A stretch of DNA of 64,000 bases from Candidatus Eremiobacterota bacterium (GTDB lineage: Bacteria; Vulcanimicrobiota; CADAWZ01; Ess09-12), in assembly GCA_031082125.1 (NCBI GenBank), contig JAVHLM010000024.1, positions 62,357-126,356 on the forward strand, read 5' to 3'. The notes under the pieces were generated by a model that made no database searches, was not told where the DNA came from, and saw only the letters and a program-made list of their open reading frames with translations. Every line of letters begins with the position of its first letter. Position 1 is the stretch's first letter. This document shows, piece by piece, positions 44,172 through 52,455 of the stretch. The position numbers and the translations under genes were made by a program.

Positions 44172-45933
44172 TCAATATTCCCGTGAAGTTGTCGGAGAGG
44201 TGCTCTCAAAGACGCGGATAGAGGACGTCGTCTCGGAGTACCTCAAGCTTCGCCCCTCAGGGCGGCGCTTTACCGGCGTATGCCCCTTTCATGGCGACAA
44301 GGACCCCTCCTTTTCCGTCAATCCCGAAAAGGGGCTCTTTTACTGCTTCGGCTGCGGCGCCGGGGGAAATGTCTTTACCTTTCTGATGAGAATAGAGAAC
44401 CTTACCTTCAACGAAGCCCTTGCGGTGCTTGCAAAACGTGCCGGGGTGCAGATTGTCGTGGATGCAAAGAAAAGCGAGGAGCTCTCAATCAGGGAGCGTC
44501 TCATGGCAATCGTGAAGGAGGCGGCCCTTTTTTATCATGGGCAGCTTCTCAAGCCTGATAATGCCGGCGAGGCGCTCGAGTACCTGAAAAAGAGGGGCAT
44601 CTCCCAGGAGACGGTGAAGCTCTACAGGCTTGGCTACGCCCCGAGGGGAAAGATAAACGCCCTCTACTATCTTGAAAAGCGGGGTTTCACCCGTGAAGAC
44701 ATCGTGAAGTCGGGCATGGTGATGAAGCGCATGGATACGGCTGAATACGTTGACTATTTCAGGAACAGGGTCACCATTCCGATCACCGATATGCAGGGGC
44801 GCTTCATCGCCATGGGGGGGAGGAGCCTCGAAGAGGGCGGCCCTAAATATCTGAACTCTCCAGAAACACCCCTTTTTTCCAAGGGGAGAAACCTTTTCGG
44901 CCTGTATCATGCAAAGAAGGCCATCCAGAAAGAGGATCAGGCCCTTGTAGTCGAGGGGTACATGGACCAGATAATGCTTTTCCAGCAGGGCTTTCATCAC
45001 TCGGTGGCCTCGCTCGGCACGAGCCTCACTCCTGATCAGGCAAAGCTTCTCAGGAAATTCTGCACCCGCTGCGTGCTTGCCTATGATGCCGACAATGCAG
45101 GGAAGCTCGCCACGGCCCGGGGCATCGATGTCTTTGAGGAGGCGGGTATGGCCACGCAAGTCCTTGTGCTCCCCCAGGGCGAGGACCCCGACTCCTTTTT
45201 CCGCCACCACACCAGGGAGCAGTTCCAGGAGCTGCTCTCCAGGTCCCATGACCTGGTGGAGTACAAGATGAAAACCCTCAGGGAGAATCTGGACCTCTCG
45301 ACACCGGCGGGGAAAGCCGATTATGTAAAGGAAATTCTCCCCGTCCTTTCCCGGATTATCGATCCTGTCAAGAGGGATGAGTATATCAAGAAAGTCTCCG
45401 AGGAGACGGGTGTTCATGAGGAATTTCTCAGAAAGACCCATGTCGAGGGCAGGAAGGCAACTCACCCCCAGGCGGGATCCCTCGAGCACCTTATCGCCAG
45501 CGCTTCGGCCGAGGAAAAACTCCTCCGCCTCCTTCTCCTCCATCCCCGTCATCTTACGACGGCAAAAGAGGGCCTCAGCCTCTCGGAGGTCGGTGACAAG
45601 AGCCTCAGGAGCATCTATGAGGTCCTTTTCTCCATGAAGGAGAAGGACTCTCTCTCAGTTGATGATTTTGTCCCGTACCTCCTCGAGGAAGGAATAATGC
45701 ACAAGGTGACTGAATTTATCATGACGGGAGAGGCACCTCCCCTTTCGGGGGAAGCCTTAACGGAGCTTATAAGGGAACTTCTCCAGAAAATAAGGGATGA
45801 AAAGTTGAGAGCCCGGTTCAAGGCGCTTGAAAAGGAGGTAGAACAGGCTCTTTCCAAGAATACTATCAGTCATACTGATGAGCGGTTTATCGAGTACCAG
45901 CGACTCTATCAATATTTCAAGGGACGCAAATAA
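44164..45933 (+). CDS. dnaG: DNA primase
   Basis: A 589-residue primase that makes RNA primers at the replication fork. The CHC2 zinc finger is complete ([11 protein letters not shown] and [11 protein letters not shown], near residues 40-65). The RNA polymerase domain and TOPRIM core follow ([15 protein letters not shown] with the catalytic Glu, near 258, and [12 protein letters not shown] near 305). A helical C-terminal DnaB-binding domain closes the protein. The start overlaps dgt by eight bases, and rpoD follows within a dozen bases, the classical macromolecular synthesis operon. Confidence 0.96.
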   Translation: MTDQYSREVVGEVLSKTRIEDVVSEYLKLRPSGRRFTGVCPFHGDKDPSFSVNPEKGLFYCFGCGAGGNVFTFLMRIENLTFNEALAVLAKRAGVQIVVDAKKSEELSIRERLMAIVKEAALFYHGQLLKPDNAGEALEYLKKRGISQETVKLYRLGYAPRGKINALYYLEKRGFTREDIVKSGMVMKRMDTAEYVDYFRNRVTIPITDMQGRFIAMGGRSLEEGGPKYLNSPETPLFSKGRNLFGLYHAKKAIQKEDQALVVEGYMDQIMLFQQGFHHSVASLGTSLTPDQAKLLRKFCTRCVLAYDADNAGKLATARGIDVFEEAGMATQVLVLPQGEDPDSFFRHHTREQFQELLSRSHDLVEYKMKTLRENLDLSTPAGKADYVKEILPVLSRIIDPVKRDEYIKKVSEETGVHEEFLRKTHVEGRKATHPQAGSLEHLIASASAEEKLLRLLLLHPRHLTTAKEGLSLSEVGDKSLRSIYEVLFSMKEKDSLSVDDFVPYLLEEGIMHKVTEFIMTGEAPPLSGEALTELIRELLQKIRDEKLRARFKALEKEVEQALSKNTISHTDERFIEYQRLYQYFKGRK

Positions 45934-45944
45934 GGAGGAGAATG

Positions 45945-47507
45945 ATGACGGAGAACGGTGATCTCACACCAGAAGTGAGAAAGCTCCTTGAAGTCGGGAA
46001 GAAAAAAGGAGTTCTGACCTACGAGGAGATAAGCGATATCCTTTATCAGAAGGAAGATCTTGCCCCCGAGCAGATTGATGAGTTGCTTGAGAAATTCATC
46101 AGCGAGGGTATTGAGATCGTTGAGGACATCAAGGATCTCGAGATCCCCGAGATGGAAGTCTATGAAGATGAGGAGACTCTCACCGAGGGGATTGCCCTTG
46201 ACGATCCTGTCAGGATGTACCTCAAGGAGATAGGGAGGGTCGAGCTCCTCACCCCTGAAAAGGAGACGGAGCTCGCCCAGCAGATAGAGGAAGGCGAAGA
46301 GGCCGAGCACGGCCTCGTGATGATAAAAGAAATATGGGATATTGCCTATGAGAACCTCCAGAAGAAGGTCGATACCGCCGACACGGCAAAAAGGGAGACT
46401 CTCACGAGAGATCACCAGGAGACTGAGAATATAGCCCGGCTGGAAGATCTCCTCGCCGAGGGAAATGATGCCCAGACCCTTATTGAGAGGATAGCGTTCC
46501 TGAAGGAGACTTCCACTTCCTCGGAGGAGCGCCTCATTCTCCTTGAGGCGAACAAGCAGGTGAGTGATCTCTGGGAGGAATCAAGGGAGGCATACAAGGC
46601 CAGGAACAAAAAGCCGAAAGGTGCCCCCTCCGTCGAGGACCTCAATAAAATGGAGCGCCATATCAGGACGGGCTGGAGGGCGAAGCGCGAGCTGATAGAG
46701 GCAAATCTCCGCCTCGTGGTGAGCATCGCCAAGAAATATGTGAGCCGCGGCATGCTCTTTCTGGACCTTATCCAGGAGGGAAACCTCGGGCTCATTAGGG
46801 CAGTCGAGAAGTTCAACTACCGCAAGGGCTATAAATTCAGCACCTATGCCACATGGTGGATAAGGCAGGCCATTACCCGCGCCCTTGCCGATCAGGCACG
46901 CACCATCAGGATCCCTGTGCACATGGTGGAGACCATCAACAGGCTCATAAAGGTGTCGCGCCATCTTCTCCAGGAGCTGGGCCGCGATCCCACCGTGGAA
47001 GAGATCACCCAGGAAATGTACCCCCTCGATCCCGAGGAGGTAAGAGTCCAGGTTTCAAAACAGATGGAGAAGGACCTCCCTTACGAGAGCGAGCTTGTAC
47101 AGGAAGAGATAAAGCGCCGGGAGCGCTTTTCCATTGAGCGTGTCAGGGAGATCATCAAGATCGCCCAGGAACCCATCTCTCTTGAGACGCCTATCGGCGA
47201 GGAGGAGGATTCCCACCTGGGAGACTTTATCGAGGACTCTGATGCCGTCGCTCCCGCCGAAGCAGCCTCTTCGCTGCTTTTAAGGGAAAAGATGGAGGAT
47301 GTGCTCCAGAACCTCACCTCGCGGGAAAAGAAAGTGCTGCAGCTCCGTTTCGGCCTTGAGGACGGAAGGCCCCGGACTCTTGAAGAGGTGGGCCAGGAGT
47401 TCGGCGTCACCAGGGAGCGTATCCGCCAGATAGAGGCCAAAGCCCTCAGAAAGCTCCGCCACCCGACGAGGAGCCGCTGGCTGAAGGATTACTGGATGGG
47501 CCAGTAA
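45945..47507 (+). CDS. rpoD: primary sigma factor RpoD (sigma70)
   Basis: A 520-residue group 1 sigma factor. Region 1.1 is recognisable at the N-terminus ([15 protein letters not shown]). Region 1.2 reads [20 protein letters not shown], regions 2.1-2.4 read [34 protein letters not shown] and [19 protein letters not shown], region 3 follows, and region 4 reads [20 protein letters not shown] then [18 protein letters not shown]. The region 2.4 and 4.2 helices match those that read TATAAT and TTGACA, consistent with the promoters found here. ATG 45945 is six bases from AGGAGG; 45942 is also possible. Confidence 0.97.
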   Translation: MTENGDLTPEVRKLLEVGKKKGVLTYEEISDILYQKEDLAPEQIDELLEKFISEGIEIVEDIKDLEIPEMEVYEDEETLTEGIALDDPVRMYLKEIGRVELLTPEKETELAQQIEEGEEAEHGLVMIKEIWDIAYENLQKKVDTADTAKRETLTRDHQETENIARLEDLLAEGNDAQTLIERIAFLKETSTSSEERLILLEANKQVSDLWEESREAYKARNKKPKGAPSVEDLNKMERHIRTGWRAKRELIEANLRLVVSIAKKYVSRGMLFLDLIQEGNLGLIRAVEKFNYRKGYKFSTYATWWIRQAITRALADQARTIRIPVHMVETINRLIKVSRHLLQELGRDPTVEEITQEMYPLDPEEVRVQVSKQMEKDLPYESELVQEEIKRRERFSIERVREIIKIAQEPISLETPIGEEEDSHLGDFIEDSDAVAPAEAASSLLLREKMEDVLQNLTSREKKVLQLRFGLEDGRPRTLEEVGQEFGVTRERIRQIEAKALRKLRHPTRSRWLKDYWMGQ

Positions 47508-47532
47508 AAGCCCCCGGGTGGAGGTGGCTTTT
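47506..47532 (+). terminator. rho-independent terminator after rpoD
   Basis: AAAAGCC (47506-47512) and GGCTTTT (47526-47532) around a GC-rich loop. The stem begins inside the rpoD stop codon. Confidence 0.5.
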
Positions 47533-47567
47533 AAGGGTGCTGCAAGGTAGAGAAAAAGGAGTGACAC

Positions 47568-48287
47568 GTGAAAAAATATCTTGCTTTTCTGGTGCTTGGC
47601 GCCATACTGTTCGCCTCGATGACTGCTCCCCTCCCGGCCCAGGACAAGGAAGAGAAACTGACCCAGTGCATAACCCGCCTCTCGCAGATCCAGGCATACC
47701 TTGAGTTCTACTTCATGGGCACCGGTGACTATCCCAAGAACCTCGTCGATCTTGAAAGCATCTTCAATGAAGACGTGCTCAAGGACACGGAGAAAATAAA
47801 GATGCCCCGCGATCCTGCCACGGGCAAGGAGTTTGTCTATGAGGCGGGAAAAAACTACAAGAGCTACAGCCTTTCATGCCCTGATCCCTCCCAGTACGGG
47901 GTGAAAAAGCTCTCCCTTTCGCCGGTGCCATGGGGATGGATGAATGTCGTGGCGGAGGGCAAAAGCAGGAGAACGCGGGCGCAGTGCTGCAAGGGGTACG
48001 AAGAGGTCCTCACGGCTGCGATCAAGAAGTTCGCCGAGCAGAACAAGAAGCTTCCCCAGGACCTCAAGGAGCTTGTTCCCAAGTATATGAGGCTGGTCCC
48101 GGCCTGCCCCCAGTGCTCCAAGGAATACCTCTATACGGTCAAGGGAAATGATTTTGTCATTGGCTGCCCGGACCCCGCCGAGCACGGGTTCACGGTCTTT
48201 GAATGCACCTCCAGGGAGGGTTTCAAGTTCAAGCCCATTGAGCCGCCGAAGAAGGAGCCGCCCGTGGAGAAGACTACAGGGAAATGA
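47568..48287 (+). CDS. secreted protein with duplicated pseudopilin-like modules
   Basis: A 239-residue protein with a signal peptide (KKYLAFLVLGAILFASMTAPLPA). Two similar modules follow. Residues 30-120 read CITRLSQIQAYLEFYF, YPKNLVDLES, PRDPATGKEFVYEAG and CPDPSQYG. Residues 140-220 read CCKGYEEVLTAAIKKF, LPQDLKELVP, PACPQCSKEYLYTV and CPDPAEHGF. Each resembles the globular part of the major pseudopilin GspG, but with an ordinary signal peptide instead of a prepilin leader. Paired cysteines suggest disulfides. GTG start with AAGGAG upstream. It precedes the NfeD gene by 43 bases; function is unknown. Confidence 0.65.
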   Translation: MKKYLAFLVLGAILFASMTAPLPAQDKEEKLTQCITRLSQIQAYLEFYFMGTGDYPKNLVDLESIFNEDVLKDTEKIKMPRDPATGKEFVYEAGKNYKSYSLSCPDPSQYGVKKLSLSPVPWGWMNVVAEGKSRRTRAQCCKGYEEVLTAAIKKFAEQNKKLPQDLKELVPKYMRLVPACPQCSKEYLYTVKGNDFVIGCPDPAEHGFTVFECTSREGFKFKPIEPPKKEPPVEKTTGK

Positions 48288-48330
48288 GGAACTCTTTCCC
48301 ACTACGCGTGAATTGAGAGGTGAGAAAGCT

Positions 48331-49074
48331 ATGATTGGTGCCTTGGACAGCTTTATATCCAGGCTTCCCCTCACAATGATCTTTTTCGCCTGCATGATGT
48401 CCGGTGTGGCATATTCAATGATAATTCTGCTCATGGGGGGCGGCCAGAGTGACAGCGGAGACGGCGGGGGAGGCCATCACGGGATTCTCTCCGATCTTCT
48501 GGGAGGAAACGGCCACCATGGCGATGCCGGTACAGCAGATGGAGGGGGAGCAGACGGCGGGGGCGCTGACGGCGGCGGCCACCATGCGGTCCATATCAGC
48601 TTTTTCAGCCCCCTTTCCATCACGACCTTTCTCACCGGCTTCGGCTCCCTTGGCCTCATCTCGCTCCATGCCCTCCAGTGGAACCCCCTGCACAGCATAT
48701 TCGGCTCCGGCCTCGGCGCCGCGTTACTCAATATTGGAGTGACCTTTGCCATCTACAAGATATTCATCTCCACGCAGGCCTCTTCAACGGCAACGACAAA
48801 AGAGCTTATTGGCATTGAGGCATCGGTAATCACTGCCATTCCTGTCACCGGCGTCGGCGAGATTGCCTATACCTCACCAAAGCACGGCCGCCAGACAGCC
48901 CTGGCGAGGTCAATGACGAGAGAGCTCATAGAGAAGGGTGAGACTGTCGTGATCATGAAATTTGTAGGCACCGCGGCTATTGTAAAGCTGGCGGATGAGA
49001 GCGGGCTCGGGACAAAACCTCTTCCCGCCGGGGAAGAAAAGCCCGCAGGAGAAGAGGGACCGGAAAAGAAATAA
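48331..49074 (+). CDS. NfeD-like membrane protein with His/Gly/Asp-rich loop
   Basis: A 247-residue protein. A membrane helix near 12-34 is followed by an unusual 50-residue loop made of Gly, Asp, Ala and paired His (GGGGHHG, GGNGHHGDAG, ADGGGADGGG, then HH), two more helices (about 95-150), and a C-terminal OB-fold-like NfeD domain (ELIGIEASVITAIPVTGVGEI, KGETVVIMKFVGTAAIV). NfeD proteins partner with flotillins, and the flotillin gene follows after 164 bases. ATG 48331 with GAGAGGTGAG upstream is preferred over the long frame. The histidine loop may bind metal. Confidence 0.75.
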   Translation: MIGALDSFISRLPLTMIFFACMMSGVAYSMIILLMGGGQSDSGDGGGGHHGILSDLLGGNGHHGDAGTADGGGADGGGADGGGHHAVHISFFSPLSITTFLTGFGSLGLISLHALQWNPLHSIFGSGLGAALLNIGVTFAIYKIFISTQASSTATTKELIGIEASVITAIPVTGVGEIAYTSPKHGRQTALARSMTRELIEKGETVVIMKFVGTAAIVKLADESGLGTKPLPAGEEKPAGEEGPEKK

Positions 49075-49238
49075 ACTACAGAGAAAAGAGCCCCCTTTTC
49101 CCCGGGAGGAGCGTTTACGACCTGAGCCGCATATCGGTATGGCATATTCAGAAAATATCTGGCCAGGGTGGCCCTGCACGGCAGTTCCATCAGGCGGCCA
49201 GGTGTTGAAAATAAAGCAAAAATAAAGGAGGGAACACT

Positions 49239-50855
49239 ATGGGTGGAAGTTCTGTGAGTCCAATGCTGATCTTTGCAGTATTTGCCATTGTCCTGGTCGT
49301 CTACGCGATATTCGCCCAGCTGGCAAGACTGTATCAGAAGGTCGGCCCCAACGAGGTGCTCGTCGTCTCTGGCGGCGGCGGCATCAAGCTCATCACGGGC
49401 GGCGGCCAGGTGGTCTGGCCTTTCATTCAGAAAGCAGACCGATTCTCCCTGGAGATCATGACCATCGACGTGGTGACGCCGGAGGTGTACACCAACATGG
49501 GGGTGCCCATCATAGTCGATGCCGTGGCGCAGGTGAAGGTGAAGAATGATCAGGCCATGATGCGCACGGCTGTGGAGCGCTTCCTCACCAAGTCACCGGC
49601 CGAGATCATCGACATCATCAAGCAGACCCTTGAAGGCCACACGAGGGCCATCATAGGCAAGATGCAGGTCGAGGAGATCATCAAGGAGCGCGACAAGTTC
49701 GCAAGCAATGTCGCCGAAGTATCCCATGATGACCTCTCCAACATGGGCCTCGTTATTGACTCTTTTGCCATCAGGGACATCAGGGACAACCAGGGCTACC
49801 TTGCAGCCCTCGGCAAGCCGGAGACGGCAGCGATAAAGAGCCGGGCTATAATTGCCGAGGCAGAGAGGAACAGGGACGCGGCGAAAGCAACTGCCGACGC
49901 CACCAAAGAGGCGCAGGTGGCCCAGGCCATCGCCTCGAAAGAGTCGCAGATTGCCCAGGCCAGTGCGGCCCGTGACTCGGAGATTGCCAAGGCGAATGCA
50001 AAGAAGGATGCCGAAGTAGCCCAGGCGATGGCGCAGCAGCAATCTGAGATAGCCAGGATCGATGCAAAGACGAAGGTGGCCGAGAAGGACAGGGAATACA
50101 GGATCAAGCAGGCCGAGTATAATAAGGATTCGAAGCAGAAAGAGGCCGAGGCCGACCTTTCCTACGATCTGCAGAAGAACATCACGCAGCAGCAGGTAAA
50201 GGAGCAGGAAATCCGCATCAACGTCGTGGAGAAGGAAAAGCAGATCGAGGTCCAGGAGAAGGAAGTAGAGCGCCGTGAGAAGGAGCTTGAAGCCACGGTG
50301 AAAAAGCCCGCCGAGGCGCAGCGCTTCCAGATTGAGACCCTTGCAAACGCCAAGCAGTTTGAACTGAAGGCCCTCGCAATGGGTGAAGCCGAGGCGTCAA
50401 AGCAGAAAGGCTTCGCGTCGGCAGAGGTCGTGAGGGCCCAGGGTCTTGCCGAAGCAGAGGCGGAGAAAGCCCAGGGTCTTGCCCGCGCCGAGGTTATCAG
50501 GGCCACAGGATTCTCCGAGGCTGAAGCCATGACCAAGAAGGCCCTCGCCTGGAAATCATATAATGAGGCGGCAATCCTTGAGAAGTTCATTGAAAAGATG
50601 CCCGAGATTGCCCGCTCCATAGCAGCGCCTCTCGCAAAGACCGAGAAGATAATCATGATAAGCGGCGATGGCGGCGGAGGCAGCGTTTCGAAGTTTACCT
50701 CCGACATGACCAGGGCCGTTGCAGAGATTCCTCCTGTCATGGAGGCCCTCACCGGAATCAAGATAAGTGATATGATCAAGAAAGTACCCGGCCTTGGAAG
50801 CGGTATAGCCGAGGAAATCACAAAGCAACTGCCGGGGGCTTCACCACAGGGATAG
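49239..50855 (+). CDS. flotillin family protein
   Basis: A 538-residue flotillin. An N-terminal membrane helix (about 8-28) is followed by an SPFH/Band 7 domain (VGPNEVLVVSGGGG, VDAVAQVKV, GHTRAIIGKMQVEEII) to about 190, and a long Ala/Glu/Lys coiled coil with EAxA repeats (KEAQVAQAIASKESQIAQA, GLAEAEAEKAQGLARAEV) to about 450. The C-terminus is helical. It should oligomerise on the inner membrane and organise domains of rigid lipid, together with the NfeD protein encoded just upstream. Start ATG has AAAGGAGG upstream; a terminator follows. Confidence 0.93.
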   Translation: MGGSSVSPMLIFAVFAIVLVVYAIFAQLARLYQKVGPNEVLVVSGGGGIKLITGGGQVVWPFIQKADRFSLEIMTIDVVTPEVYTNMGVPIIVDAVAQVKVKNDQAMMRTAVERFLTKSPAEIIDIIKQTLEGHTRAIIGKMQVEEIIKERDKFASNVAEVSHDDLSNMGLVIDSFAIRDIRDNQGYLAALGKPETAAIKSRAIIAEAERNRDAAKATADATKEAQVAQAIASKESQIAQASAARDSEIAKANAKKDAEVAQAMAQQQSEIARIDAKTKVAEKDREYRIKQAEYNKDSKQKEAEADLSYDLQKNITQQQVKEQEIRINVVEKEKQIEVQEKEVERREKELEATVKKPAEAQRFQIETLANAKQFELKALAMGEAEASKQKGFASAEVVRAQGLAEAEAEKAQGLARAEVIRATGFSEAEAMTKKALAWKSYNEAAILEKFIEKMPEIARSIAAPLAKTEKIIMISGDGGGGSVSKFTSDMTRAVAEIPPVMEALTGIKISDMIKKVPGLGSGIAEEITKQLPGASPQG

Positions 50856-50873
50856 AGACTCTTTTGCTGAACG

Positions 50874-50906
50874 AAAAAGGGTCCTGCAGCAGCAGGGCCC
50901 TTTTTG
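50874..50906. terminator. bidirectional terminator between flotillin and murI
   Basis: AAAAAGGG then CCTGC pairs with GCAGG then CCCTTTTT, with single-base T/G bulges and a short loop. A and T runs on the arms suit both converging transcripts. Confidence 0.85.
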
Positions 50907-50924
50907 TTTACAGGGACTTCTTTT

Positions 50925-51725
50925 TCAGGGGAGATCAAGGTGGGCAACTTCCATGAGGGGCCGGCCGAGAAGCTTTGAGCCTACCTGCCGGAACTTTCCT
51001 GCATCGCCGCTCACGTAAAAACGGTGGCTGACCTTTTCTTTATTCGCGGAGAGAAGCCCCGCCTGGCCAAGGATTTCCTTGAGGGTGAGGGCCGTGAGCT
51101 CCCCGGGATCGATGATGTTGAGGGGAGTCGAAAGAAGGGCCCTGATGGTCTCCTCCAGGAAGGGGTAGTGGGTGCAGCCCAGTATGAGGGTGTCGGTGCC
51201 GCTTTTCTCTATGGGGCAGAGGTATTCCCTCAGCACTCTCTCCGTCTCTTCGCCCCAGAGCTGCCCCTCCTCCACGAGGGGGACCAGGTGCGGGCATGCC
51301 TGGGGAACAATTTTCACCCCGTTGCGGGAGATGCGGGTGAGGGTTTCCTGATGGGCGCCGCTTGCCACGGTGACGGCATTGGCAAAAAGGCCTATGGACT
51401 TTTTGCGGGAGACCCGGAGGGCTTCCTGGATGGCAGGCTCAATTACGCCCACTATGGGCATGGCGTAACGCTTTCTTGCATGCTCAAGCACAAGGGCGCT
51501 CGAGGAGTTGCAGGCCATGACCACTGCCTTTGCCTTCTGAGAGACAAAGAAATCTATGATGCGGTACACGAGCTTTCTTATTGTTTCCGGCTTCTTTTCG
51601 CCGTAGGGAACATTGGCTGAGTCACCGAAATAGACGATCTCCTCGCAGGGAAGATGAGCGAGAATCCTTGACGCGACAGAGAGTCCTCCCACACCGGAAT
51701 CGAGAATGCCTATAGGCCCTTTCAT
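50925..51725 (-). CDS. murI: glutamate racemase
   Basis: A 266-residue glutamate racemase making D-glutamate for peptidoglycan. Signatures are GILDSGVGGLSVA near the N-terminus, YFGDSANVPYG, the first catalytic cysteine in VVMACNSSSALV (about residue 71), and the second in LGCTHYPFLE (about 181). Length is normal and no truncation is seen. The gene is alone on the minus strand, converging on the flotillin gene, with the long leader region of the small 52.0 kb gene behind it. Confidence 0.95.
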   Translation of the reverse strand: MKGPIGILDSGVGGLSVASRILAHLPCEEIVYFGDSANVPYGEKKPETIRKLVYRIIDFFVSQKAKAVVMACNSSSALVLEHARKRYAMPIVGVIEPAIQEALRVSRKKSIGLFANAVTVASGAHQETLTRISRNGVKIVPQACPHLVPLVEEGQLWGEETERVLREYLCPIEKSGTDTLILGCTHYPFLEETIRALLSTPLNIIDPGELTALTLKEILGQAGLLSANKEKVSHRFYVSGDAGKFRQVGSKLLGRPLMEVAHLDLP

Positions 51726-51803
51726 TGCAGCTCCTCTGAAAAAAATATCGGTAAATATTCTCCCTCCTTCTGATTAATCCTTCTGCAATACCTGGTATGG
51801 TCA

Positions 51804-51859
51804 CCTTGGAGGCGATGGTTTTTCCTCCCCGAAGCCAAGGCATCTGAAAAACCCTTGGC
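51804..51859 (+). promoter_or_regulatory. mutually exclusive hairpin arms upstream of the 52.0 kb gene
   Basis: CCTTGG (51804-51809) can pair with CCAAGG (51835-51840), and that same arm extended, GCCAAGG (51834-51840), can pair with CCTTGGC (51853-51859). The two hairpins exclude each other, as in attenuators. They lie upstream of the promoter of the small gene and behind murI, so neither transcript is certain to include them. Treat as a structural observation. Confidence 0.25.
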
Positions 51860-51891
51860 CGGTGGGAAAAGAGTAACACCAGGTTGTAATC

Positions 51892-51910
51892 TGTTAACAG
51901 AAAGTTAACA
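51892..51910 (+). promoter_or_regulatory. TGTTAACA-type operator pair upstream of the small-protein gene
   Basis: TGTTAACA (51892-51899) and GTTAACA with one mismatch at its first base (51903-51910), starts 11 bases apart, nine bases upstream of the -35 box. Same motif as at 982, 29920 and 60026. Confidence 0.55.
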
Positions 51911-51919
51911 TCAGAGCTA

Positions 51920-51948
51920 TTTACCTAAGGGGGAATAGATGGTATCAT
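51920..51948 (+). promoter_or_regulatory. sigma70-type promoter of the small-protein gene
   Basis: TTTACC (51920-51925), a spacer of exactly 17 bp, and TATCAT (51943-51948). The leader of about 45 bases ends with GGAGG eight bases before ATG 52002. Confidence 0.55.
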
Positions 51949-52001
51949 ATGGATGAAAGAAAGATGCAGCAGTAGTTGTACGAGCAGCGGAGGTGAAAAA
52001 A

Positions 52002-52286
52002 ATGGATTCAATCAGCGGATCCAAACCGATACAATACACGCCCCAGCAGAGATTATCTGATGCAGGCGGAAACTCAAAGGAACCGGTCTTCGTAGACGGC
52101 TTTGAGAAGAGCAATTACGAAGCTCCGGCCTTCAACAATGCCGATGCCCTTAAGCGCATGGCAGCCATCAACGGGAAAGCCGAGGTGGGAAAGGTAGAAG
52201 ACGCAAGACCGGCAGTTGCCGATGACTTCAGTGATCTTGCTCTCAGCGGCCCCAATACCAAGGAACTGCTCTGGATGGGGATATAA
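52002..52286 (+). CDS. small soluble protein, 94 residues
   Basis: Not recognised. The sequence is polar and probably disordered: MDSISGSKPIQYTPQQRLSD at the start, a central AFNNADALKRMAAINGKAEV helix, and a short C-terminal SGPNTKELLWMGI. No signal peptide, cysteine or membrane segment is seen. It has its own promoter with TGTTAACA sites shared with three other genes of similar non-classical type, and is followed by a long-loop terminator and then a radical SAM/SPASM gene. It could be an exported protein of that regulon, or a precursor peptide for the radical SAM enzyme. Both are inferences. ATG 52002 is chosen over the upstream in-frame GTG because of GGAGG at eight bases. Confidence 0.65.
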   Translation: MDSISGSKPIQYTPQQRLSDAGGNSKEPVFVDGFEKSNYEAPAFNNADALKRMAAINGKAEVGKVEDARPAVADDFSDLALSGPNTKELLWMGI

Positions 52287-52354
52287 GAGGCAAAGGGAGT
52301 TTTCCCGGAGGAAAAGAGTCGGAAAAAACAAAAAGTGAATATTGAGAAGAAAAG

Positions 52355-52397
52355 AGGAGGCTTGCAGGTCGGTATAGAAGAAATTAGCCTCCTTTTT
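52355..52397 (+). terminator. long-loop terminator or attenuator before the radical SAM gene
   Basis: AGGAGGCT (52355-52362) and AGCCTCCT (52386-52393) form a perfect 8-bp stem with a 23-base loop, running into five T. It sits between the small-protein gene and the radical SAM/SPASM gene and could limit read-through, giving more transcript for the small protein than for the enzyme. Confidence 0.55.
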
Positions 52398-52455
52398 ATG
52401 TACTTTTAAGGGCAGATTGAAAAGTGAATATGCGGTCAGAAGAGGCTCGTAGATC

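Noticed and set aside
44485..45552. 355-residue minus-strand frame opposite dnaG
   Set aside because: Shadow of dnaG; no motif and no ribosome site.
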